Both the position numbers and the translations under genes were made by a program. Of a DNA stretch of 64,000 nt, positions 52,049 to 64,000 are shown in pieces. The stretch comes from Marthasterias glacialis. Lineage: Eukaryota; Echinodermata; Asteroidea; Forcipulatida; Asteriidae. Under the pieces are notes generated by a model. It did no database searches and was not told the origin of the DNA. It saw only the letters and a list, made by a program, of their open reading frames with translations. Each line of letters begins with the position of its first letter. The stretch's first letter is position 1. The stretch is taken from assembly GCA_911728455.2 (NCBI GenBank), contig OU452229.1, forward strand, positions 7,181,854-7,245,853, read 5' to 3'.

Positions 52049-54270
52049 TCTGTTCTCATCCCATTAATAATTTTGTTTAAATTTCTTACTTAAAAAAGTA
52101 ATCACAGGGGAGTGCATAGACTCATCGTTGGACTTGCGGTCTCATTCTTCAAGCAAGATTGCAATTAGAGTCAAAATTATAACATTTGTTTCATTTATTG
52201 GTTGAACGCTATTTTTATTATATTTTTGATTTGTTTATGTATTTATTTTTATTTTGAAGTAGATTAAAAAAACGTAACCACTAAACTTCGCTATACTAAC
52301 TTTGATTAATACTATAACGATTTCAGTCAAACCAAGCTTGCTGTTTCTTTTTTTTGCTTTAGTTAAAAAAATAATTCGGGAAGATACGTTTCGCCCCTTT
52401 ATCTTGTCATTGGTGCAAGTTGTATTATTTACTCGTTTCTTTGTTTCTTTCTAGTCCGCACTTTTTATAACATAAATTTTGTTCACATGCTCATTTTTGT
52501 CACAAATGCCAATAAAGCAAATCATAACCTAGTTGTAAAAAAATACCGCTCCGTATTATTTTCATTAAAACTGGCCAAATCCAGGCACGTCAACATTCCT
52601 CGAATATTTTATCAAAAGACGTTTGCATTGTTATGTAATAAATGAGTTGCTCTGCGCTTTTTCAAATGTCCCTTGTATTATGGACTTCTTACCTTACCGC
52701 TGTTAGTACAAAGTGGACTAATGGCAACATGCCGTTATTCATAAAGGACTTCGACTGGGACTTGGACACCGCGATTCTGATACATTGTACTCGACTAAAA
52801 TAAGGAGAATCTTTAAATAACCCAAAGTTATATACTGAAGAAAGTTTACATTTTCATTGGCAGAACTATGTGCAAAGTTAAATTACACACGAGGACTACT
52901 CTTTCATGTTGAGCCGGCGAGTTGCTCGAGATCCTTCGTATAACGGACATTTTCATGTTGAGCTCTCAGCATGCTTGCAAGTTCCTTACAGGTGTATTAC
53001 TAAGAGCAGTTCATTTTGTAAATCAATATTGATCAACCTAGGTTATTAATTCGCTGATGGACTAAAGTTCTGTCGAAAATAACGTTGAAGTATAACAACC
53101 CAAGCCTTTCCATAAAATGTTAACTGCATCATTGTTTAGTGAATAAGCAAATTATTGACAAATCTCAGCGGAAAGACTGGGGTCTGCCGAACAGTTTAAC
53201 CACAGCAAAGTTTTGCTCCTCACAACCAGTAGCGATATTGCAGCTGAGGCAGCTTTGATATTAGAGTTGAAGATCTATGGAATATGTGTTATATTGGTTT
53301 CGTCTATGGTTTCAACTGGTCGTCCAAGGTAAAAACAAGCTCTTGAGGGGAATTGAAACGGTAAGCGAAGATCTAACCCATTTACCCCTCCGTTTTCTAG
53401 CACCTCACCCCTCATACAGGGTATCGATCGGCAAATTGTTGACGTTGTCTCTTTGTTTTGATTTTATTGTTGATGTAACAATATGCTTTGGGATTAGGTT
53501 TTTTGACATTTCATATTGGTCGCATTTCATACTGCTTTTCCCTCTTAAAGATTTGACTTTAAAAAAAATGAGCCACAAAAAGTTTTCCTCAACAACGGGA
53601 GTGGAAAGAATTGATTTCTTTACATAAAAACTACAGCTACCAACCCGTCACACACACTTCCGCCCGACCTGGCTTGAACCCTGTCTCTACCCTTAGCTAG
53701 AGCAAAGACGTAAAAACACTGGATAAAAATACAAGCCACGCAATTATTCTTTGAACAAAACTACGTCAGTGCAATGATATCCCCCTTTTAATTAAATAAA
53801 ACTTAAACAACAATTCAATAGATTGTATTGACAACGGACTATTTTGGCTCGGCATCTGAGCACGATAGAGGTATTGATAAGTTCAAATACGTATTTAATA
53901 CATTAAAGGTACAAGTTGTTTTAAAGGTGATGATGACATTAAAATACACAAAAACCCAACTCTCTACATATGTATGGTATTACTTATTATTGGCTCTAGA
54001 CGTAGATTTTTGCATGGACTTCACAAAAAACAAGGGGAGTAAAGCAATCAGAAATACTTGAACCAAGAAGAGTTTTAACAAACTCGTCATCTACAACCCC
54101 TTGGAGTGAATGGTGAAAACACTCTTTCAATACGCTTTTGGTGAAAACGCTCTGGGTCGTGATCCGATGTCAATAATGCTGATTGCAGTTAAGGATAAGT
54201 GTATCAGATTAAGTATAAAGGCATTGTGTCAAGGTTTTTTTATGGCAGGGTAACCTTGCCTCTAGCTGGT
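52049..54270. other. Intergenic, no gene recognised
   Basis: AT-rich with no recognised gene. The plus-strand frame at 53277-53627 has no motif or coding-like context. Confidence 0.5.
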
Positions 54271-54500
54271 ATAACAGCTAACTGTTTTCCATGCGCAGCT
54301 TCTAACCACTTTTCCTTTCGCAGCATCTGACCACTTTTTCTTCCACAGCTTCTAAAAACTTTTCCTTGCACATATTCTAACAACTTTTTTTCAAAAGCAT
54401 CTAAACCGTTTTTTCTTCGACACTGACCACTTTTCCTCCCACAGCTTGTAACTACTTTTGTCGACAGTTTTTCTCCTGATTTTAAAAATAATTTCCATGC
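54271..54500. repeat. Degenerate ~30-bp tandem repeat
   Basis: Variants of ACTTTTCCTTTCCACAGCTT, then CTAAC, recur about eight times with units of roughly 25-35 bp. Isolated relatives occur at 54665-54745 and 54900-54970. On the plus strand each unit ends in a splice-acceptor-like pyrimidine-CACAG, but no exon follows. Confidence 0.7.
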
Positions 54501-57500
54501 CACAGCTCAGAAACAATCAGGAATCATCGGACACTGGTTGCGGTTGTGGTTTTAAGAATATCAGGTAAAGTATTGCGGTAAGATTTTATCATAGCAGGGT
54601 CAGGTATCACCCTGGCACAGTAAAAAGCTTGCTTGAATAAGTCAAAACTATCAATACTAACCCTTTTTACAGGTTCTGAACACTGTTCTTTCAACAGCTT
54701 CCAACCTTTTTACGTTAGTTTCTAATGTTTTCTTTCCACAGCTTAGCGAAATCCAGAATTCAGGGACTCACTACTAGATATAAGCCGATTGCAGTTCTGG
54801 TCAAGTAAATCACCCACGTAAAGTATAAACGGACACCACGGCACGGTAATATTGGCTCTAATATGTGTCACGGTAATATGTGTCGAGACTGTAAATAGCA
54901 TTTTCTTTCCACAGCTTCTTAACAATTTCCTTTCTAGAACAATGAACAACTTGTTTTCCTTTCAGATCGTGATAGCTTTCTAACCTTTTGTCGAGGACAA
55001 ATCATTGCGACAATGGCCTCCCTAGGACACGGTAGATGTGTATTTGCTTACGTTACAAGAATCGGGGTAAGATTAAGTTAGGTGGTAAAGCTGACCTTGA
55101 CACAATTTGATGATGCTGTTTTGTTACTGTGACTTATGAATCCGTCCTTGCTCAGCTCTTGTGCATTAAGATGTTTGGCCAAGTGATGGGCCAGTCAAGC
55201 TACCCGCAAATAGTTTACACATCATCAATCTCGTGAAACAATAGGATACCATGCGAAGTGAATCCTGCACGATTTTTTTCTCTAGTTTTGCCTGGCTTTA
55301 TAGAGTATTTTCATGTCGAACAGTCTTTTAAAAATAGGCTGTCTTGAACAGGACAGGTCGAGAACAGGATTGGCCATCATTGAAGAAAACACTTTGCAAA
55401 TTCCTATCTGATTATCAAGATAATACATTTTCCAATGAAACACTGCACTAGTCGAAGGTATACAGTTTGAAGAACCCCCAAATCACAGCTGGGTATTTCA
55501 GCTGCAATCTCAACAAGTCCGTACATCAATGCGCACAAAATCACTGACAATAACTGTAACAGGGCCGACATTTGTATCTCAACTTCAACAGCAACAATAA
55601 AAATGAATAATAACGTGCTTTCTCTTTTAACCCAGCAGATTTTTTTAGAATGTATCTTTAGATTAAAGAGGATTTTGAGTGGATGCTCTCCTTCCAAACC
55701 CAATGATGTTCCCGCGTTCCGTGTTATGGTCATCAAAGTCACTTTTCAATTAATATTTTCACTGGCAGATTGAGACGGGGGTCTTTGAAGTGATGAGGCT
55801 ATAAATGGAGGGTAAAAACGGACTGCCTTTGAGTCTAATCCGGATGATTCTCCACAAGCTCAACGACTCAAAATGGCACCCTTCATTAGAAGTGACAAGT
55901 ACAGCAAGTGCAGACAGAGACATGACAAATAAGCCCTCTACAGAGTAACCTTCAATAATTGTATTTGTGTACCATTGTACAAAGGCATATGATCACGGAT
56001 GAGTCAAGTTTAGGGCACCTGCGATATGTTGCCACTCTCTCTATACTTAGCCATTGTGATACTAGTGACCAGCGTGCACAATTTCATGAGGTTCATCTGC
56101 AGTGTTGAAGGTTCTTAAGATGCCCTACGAAACCGCAAGAATCCAAAAGCATTATGATTACTCTACTCAAAAAAGAAAAAAGTTGTTTGATTTTGGGTTG
56201 AAATGCTGTATAATCGTGGCGTGTCTTGGCCGCGGCAGAGCAGTCAAGCGCACTTTGACTCAAGCTCCTGTGTTTCTGATCAACAAAGTGTAGTTCAAGT
56301 CCTGGTCTTAACACTTGTGTCCTTAAATGAATAAGGGTAAAATGTTGTCAATAGTATAGCACGAGACTGCTGGTGCCAACGTCTTAGTTTACACGATGAA
56401 CTTATGTAATAAGAACCCAATTTTGTATCCTAAAATCGGTTTAAACCGTATAAAAAGCTTTAGTGATTTTTCTCCAGTCGTTTTTATAGCCTCATTGCTC
56501 CAATATGTAAAACCTCCAATTGAAACAAAATCAAGTCAGTGAGTGCAATATAAACGGGCAGTACACGTTTGTTTTACTTAATTGTGCAATTGGGGAAACA
56601 ATTTAGACTCAGAAAACCGCAGTTAGTTACAAAAAAATATGTCACAGGAATTTTCTGCAAATGTTTCATGACATAACCCACACGCTTGCCCTTACCCTCA
56701 ACTCGACCCATCATTGTCAGTTACATTCAACCATAACCATAACCATAATCCAAGCAATTACCATACAGACTGTTATCATGATGCAGCCATCTTGTTTTTC
56801 TTCAATTCAAACCAATGTAACCAAACTCAGGCTGAAATGGAAAATATTCTGTACCCCTGTTTATAAATGGGAAATGGAAACTATCAGTGTCGTTGTGTGT
56901 ACAGGGAATCTCACAAAGATGGCTGCGATGTAATAAAGGTCTACATAATTATGACTGTTCTAACCATAACACTATCAACAACACTATACCTTACCACCAA
57001 CCTAACACCCAACCTTATCTGTGCATTGACAGATATCATTCTTCACGATAACCCAAACCATTACATTTTTTTTACAGCCGTCTTGAGACTGGAAGGGAAA
57101 AACAGCCTAGTCCCTCGTTTTTATAATAAGACTCTATAACTAACTCATCACTCATCGAAGGTTGTATTAATTAACTACTTACGCACTACTTCTTTATGTA
57201 TTTTATTTTGTTTTATTTTATGTTAAATATTCCGACAATCAATACATGATATTTACATTCAACATTTTCTGGGTCAAGACAAAAGTTAAACAAATGCCAC
57301 ATAGATTTGTCAGATCTGCGACCGTTTAGCCTACTTAGAAATAACATAAAGTATATATAAATATATATCTTGGTGTAAAAATTAATCGAGATAATCTACA
57401 TCATAAAGACATTCAAAATATGTTTCTGATGTAAATATAGAAATCTTCTATGAAGAGGTAGACTATTAATACTTTGGCATGTAGTCTGAAGCCGCGTCTT

Positions 57501-60347
57501 GTGCGCAGTGGTATGCTTGGAATTTACTGAGTTTGCTGAGAGGAATTCTACTTGTGACGTTTTGACTTTAGGAAATCTTTCACTACATGAATCATAACGT
57601 GCCAGTCGCCTTAGTCTTCTGCAGTTGGAATTTGAAAGTCTCAAAGTGAAAGTTTGCATCTCAGTGTTGAAAAATAAGAAAGCAGATGAAAAAAATAATA
57701 GGACTCAACTTTTAAGTAAAACAAAATGACAACATTTACTAGCATTCCAATCTGAAAGATGACCAAGCTTAATATAAAAATCCGCTGCAATAACGTGCAA
57801 AGCTAAGAAGCTCTAGGGAGTTGGTGTGTGTAATGGAGTTATTCTGTTATTTTTTTCTGATCATCAGTGTTTGGACGGAAACGAGCAGATCCATCCTTCA
57901 GCTGAAAATGAAATTTACTTACATTTAAAAAAAAACCATACAATTATAAACCTCACTCTGTTTTTTTATCATTTATTTTTCATTTGCTTTATTTATTTAT
58001 TTATTTTTATACATGTTATACTATCATAATTATATCAAATGGTAATGTTATTTATAAAGGAACATGGACCGGAATTATCACATGTGTGTGTTTGATCATA
58101 ACTTCCATGTTATATTTATTATAATGTTGACGTGATACAATAAAATATAACTACTGTTAATATAAACCAGGTGATAAGCCTTGTGCGCCATAGAGAAACC
58201 TTACTTCGGCCTTTAAATGTAAAATGTCATTTATTGCAGTTGTATGAAGTAAACAAAAAATAAACATCCATGTGTTTTACGTGTAAGAGCAACATACCAG
58301 TACCATGATGCATGTTAGTGAAGTCGGAGGCCAGACATCTGAGTCATTTCTTTTCACCAGACTGATTAGTAATAATTGGACTTCTGTTATCGTATGTAAA
58401 GCGGTCAAGAATCTGATCACGTCTCATCATAATACAATGTACGGTATTGCATACCAACATTTATCGTGACATCATTGTGTATTCAACTGCCGATTACCAT
58501 CGAAATAGAAATTCAAGTTTGCCATCTTGTTTCCAGTTACATTAGATGATTCATGACCTGTTGGCAACATCATTATAGTAACAAAATTAGAATTCTCTAG
58601 AAAAGGAAAAAAAAAACGTTGCTTTAAATTGTGCTTTTGTTGCAAAATACAGCATCGGAAAATGGATATTAAACGCGAAACTTCATAATATTGCTATTTA
58701 AATGCATTGTTTACAGCAAAAAAAAAAAAAAAAATACAAAGCTGGAAAACAAAAAAAATAAGTATCTGTTCCGCGTATTTGGGATTTATTCAAATTCAAA
58801 TTGACATGGTATACAGCAAACTTCAAAGGACAAATTGCACTATGAATGGTGGTGTAAAGTACGCGCATTTGAAAAAAATGTTTGGCTATAGTGGCACATC
58901 ATCGACAAAACTTGCATGAAACTTTTTGTTATGTTTTGTATGTTATAGTTTTTTTTCTTTATGCCCTCCCCTGATTTGATTCAATTAAAGTTAAAAATTT
59001 TTAACTGAAGATGACGTTTCAAATGGAAATGTTTATCAAGATGATTGTTCAGGTCTAATTTTATGCGACGTCAACTCTGAGTAGGCTTATCGAGCGTGCA
59101 CCGGACATTCCAATAATGAAAATCGATTACGTCTAAAAATAAAAAAAATAAATAAAGGTCTGACATTTCTTCAAATTTAAATAACCCCTTAACGGATTAA
59201 TTTTCCTTTTATTGAGGATTTAAAACGAATAATCATGAAGATAACATTATTTTGAAAGACCCAATTGTTATTTATTTATTTTTGTATTTGGCGGTTGGAA
59301 AGGTTAACTGATGGCAGAACAAGCAATAAAAACGCACACTGCATGACTATACCCTCATCGCATTCAGCACGCTTGAAGAAAAACATCAACTCGCATTCCA
59401 TCGTGACCTAATGAATTGCTGTTAGCTCGGCCACACAGAAAGTGTGGGATTTGTTTGACTTGTTTTAAATATTTTAATAAAGTCATTTGTTGTTGCTTTT
59501 AATTTTAATAATTATTTAAGGCCTACTAAAATCCTTTTAAAAGAATGAGAATCATATCAAAATTTATGAGAAGATATCTTACCTTAACCAGGTAGATTTT
59601 GGAGGATGTAAAAACAGCTTCTTTTTACGTAACTCGCGTTATTATTTCATCCCGGAATCAATATCAAGCGTTACATTTTCCAAAGACAGATGGAAATCAG
59701 CCCGTTGTTTGCCGCCATACCAATAATCCAAACAGAAAAACGTAAGATTATGTTGAATATCACAGCTTGATCGCCTCTCACGGCGCTAGATTGTCCCCTA
59801 GTCACGCCTCAACCAATGATTTCCCGGCATTCTAAGAGGTCAACTTTCTCAGCATCGTATCCAGCATATCACGTGACCTATGTCGTAGGTACAGACTGCA
59901 ATGCGTGTGTAGTAGTCCAGGAATTTCTGCCGCGCCAAATATGGAAGATACCGCCGAATGCGTCATTGGTATCAGATTGCGGGTTTCTGCCGTTCTGTTC
60001 TAAGACATACCTGAACGCGTGAGACATTGTCATATTTTTTTAGCACAAAATACTGTCGCAGGCGGACATGTAAATGACATTGCTGACTTCAACCGTTAGC
60101 AAAGTTTTCTTATACCATTTTTGCTTGGCAGTAGAGATGGTTTGGAAAATTTGTTTGAACAAGTCATGCACGTTGGCCTACTTGGCAAAGCGGCCAAAGA
60201 ATCGTCTAGTTTCTTGAACCTATGCAGGAAAGGCAGCTCTGAAAATTAATGACAGACGAATTCTTCCAATCTCTACGTTCCAAGACCAGCTTGTTTTGTA
60301 TGTGGTCTGAGCGGTATTGGGATGAGATTTTATACACCGCCACCTCT
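54501..60347. other. Intergenic, no gene recognised
   Basis: The longest quiet stretch, in AT-rich DNA. I saw only short chance frames, A- and T-runs (58719-58734 and others) and a CATAACC tandem at about 56731-56748. Spliced small exons cannot be excluded by eye. Confidence 0.45.
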
Positions 60348-60495
60348 GGGGTCGATTTCACAAAGCAATAAGATTCATCTTAAGATGAGTTGTCAGTATT
60401 ACCGTAGTGATTTGTATTGTGACATCACACTTTGCTTAGCAATTAAGAGGGATTTGCACTTAAGATCAATCTTAACTCTTTGTGAAATCGACCCC
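60348..60495. mobile_element. MITE, GGGGTCGATTTCACAAAG family, complete
   Basis: GGGGTCGATTTCACAAAG and CTTTGTGAAATCGACCCC are perfect terminal inverted repeats of 18 bp around a 148-bp element. A second inverted pair (AAGATTCATCTTAAG / CTTAAGATCAATCTT) lies inside. A partial relative is at 22929-23062. Confidence 0.88.
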
Positions 60496-61286
60496 CGGAC
60501 TGGTAATTATTTTGTTGCCGTTAAACTTGGGGGAACTTGCTCCGCCATCATGTTCTCATTCAAGACCCCATTAATATTGAAATAAAAATGAATAAATCAC
60601 ATTTTTATGTAAAAATACAGAAACTTTTCTATTGGCTAGTGTGTTTTGTCATCGACAATATAATCCCTCCTTAACAATACAGCATCGGTTATTACATCTT
60701 GTCATGGAGAATGTTACCTCTTGTCATGGTGATAGGGATGGGTAGTGTTATTGGGAGGGCGTTTTATTCTGTTCTTGCGGAGACGATTGAAGCAACAAAC
60801 TGTAGGCTTAGGCCCGTATCAATTTTAAAGAAAAAAGGATTAAAAAATAAAAGAAAAAAAGTAAACTGCTTTAAAATCATAATTCATAGAAATTAAAAAC
60901 AATGTGAGATATTCTGTTCAGTGCACTTTTTGCATCAACTCTTTATTGGAGACAGTGTATCGTTTAAAGCCCCCTTAACAAGAAGGAGAAATAAATGAAT
61001 AAATTATAAGAGTACACAAGCGGCTTAAAATTGTAATTAATTGAAGTTTGAATCGTTTATTGAAGCTTCAGAAACTAAATGACAAGATTAGACAAAGTTT
61101 GTTTAAACTTCGGAAATTTCGTATACTTATTTCTTTGAAATGATTTTTCTGAGCTCTCAAAACAAGTATAGCCACTTCGCTCTTTTGCGATGAAACAAAT
61201 ACTATACAGGCAACCTCTATTCCAAAAGAATTCGACTTATTAGCATTTTCCAAGTCGACCATAAATGAATATGCAGAAAGACATAC
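60496..61286. other. Intergenic, no gene recognised
   Basis: AT-rich sequence 3' of the subtilase gene; no supported gene. Confidence 0.5.
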
Positions 61287-61292
61287 TTTATT
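61287..61292 (-). promoter_or_regulatory. Candidate polyadenylation signal of the subtilase gene
   Basis: The minus strand reads AATAAA five bases after the TGA stop (61298-61300). If used, the 3' UTR would be very short. Confidence 0.55.
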
Positions 61293-61297
61293 CCTAA

Positions 61298-63118
<1,821 letters not shown>

Positions 63119-64000
63119 CTGTGAAATATTCAGTTTGTTATCTTTCAAAGGTTTTGGAAGGGCAAATTTCCTGTGAAAATGTCATGGAATCAGCTGATCG
63201 CATTTGTAGTGAAAACAACATAAAATGGTTAAGTTTTGTCTAGATGTATGTCAGTTTAATTGCTTGTTTCAACTTAATGGATTTTGTAATCAGCTTTTAT
63301 AACCATTAAAACCAATCTTTGAAAATGTATTTGTTCATATATTTGTTGTATTTTTATTTTTATTGATAATGTTTTCATAATGAACAATCCTAAAATTAAT
63401 AGCAAGACCAATGCTCAAAACCAGGCAAAGACCGTCGTTTGATTTCGACACAACAAGCTTTAAAGCTCTATACCACGTGTCCCTATTGCAGCCGTTTTAC
63501 TTCTACTGAATTTGTTTTATATTTTTGAAATTCCAACTTTAGAGATATAATGAGCAGTTATTGTTCCTAACACCGACGTAATGACCGCAAACTGGATTTT
63601 ACCATACCTCGCTAAACCGTTCAAAAGCTAAAAATAGGGCTCAATGTTATTGTTTTCCCATCATATCAAATTGTATTAAATATATATGATCCTTGCTCAA
63701 GCCGATTTTGCCTTGAAAATGAATTCAAATATTTAGTTGCTATTTTGTAGGATGACCAAAGTTATAAAATTTCAAATGAAAAAACATTTTCGAACGAAAA
63801 TAATATACATTAAATGTTAATAACAGAGTAATAGTTAAAAAGAAAATGAATTTTTGCACAAACTCCGCATGCCGCCTGCTAAATTTAAGCGAGCAGATAC
63901 AAAATGCAGGCGAAGAATGACATTGTAATGTAGCTGAGTTCAATAGCGGGCATGGCCGTCGAACACGTAGGGTGGTTGGTCATGATAATCGTTTCAAAAA
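63119..64000. other. Intron or 5' flank of the subtilase gene
   Basis: No exon encoding the remainder of the protease could be found. The sequence is AT-rich with only short frames. Confidence 0.5.

Noticed and set aside
52590-52625. GAGGAATGTTGA as a third insulin A-chain start
   Set aside because: A stop codon follows the first Cys and no other chain features are present.

Overview
This is a eukaryotic window, almost certainly from a marine invertebrate deuterostome and most plausibly an echinoderm. The reasons are sparse genes in AT-rich DNA, spliced genes with canonical GT-AG introns, many short inverted-repeat (MITE-like) elements, tRNA-derived SINE-like sequences and Penelope-like fragments. 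Two gene families also fit: insulin-related peptides with a CCxxGC(x8)C A chain ending at its last Cys, and a large intronless FN3-GTPase of a type expanded in marine deuterostomes. The species cannot be fixed from the sequence alone.

Layout. 1-5.8 kb is repeats: a ~127-bp palindromic array, SINE-like copies, a minisatellite and MITEs. 5.8-10.2 kb (+) is one long coding exon for a ~1454-residue protein with an SNTX-type N-terminal half, four FN3 domains, a P-loop GTPase domain and a Cys-rich C-terminal motif. 10.2-17.7 kb is intergenic, with a Penelope-like reverse-transcriptase remnant. 17.8-23.6 kb and 37.4-40.4 kb (both -) hold two tandem paralogous four-exon genes for insulin-like preprohormones (125 and 118 residues). 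Between them lie many small transposons. 40-48 kb is repeats and quiet sequence. 48.4-50.7 kb (-) is an intronless BTB-BACK-Kelch protein (778 aa). 50.7-61.3 kb is intergenic. 61.3-63.1 kb (-) carries the last four coding exons of a proteinase K-type subtilase (S8) with an intact catalytic triad; its 5' exons lie beyond the window.

The most interesting system is the pair of insulin-like genes. I assembled them by joining exons whose splice sites and phases agree (phases 1, 2, 1 in both). Each precursor has eight cysteines after the signal peptide. Besides the canonical B and A chain cysteines, there is a CxC at the end of the B chain and one cysteine in an extra N-terminal peptide, which is separated from the B chain by a dibasic site. 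This suggests a possible three-chain, four-disulfide hormone. The N-terminal peptide and extra disulfide are inference; the gene structure and cysteine pattern are read directly from the sequence.

The four genes do not form an operon and have no evident shared function.
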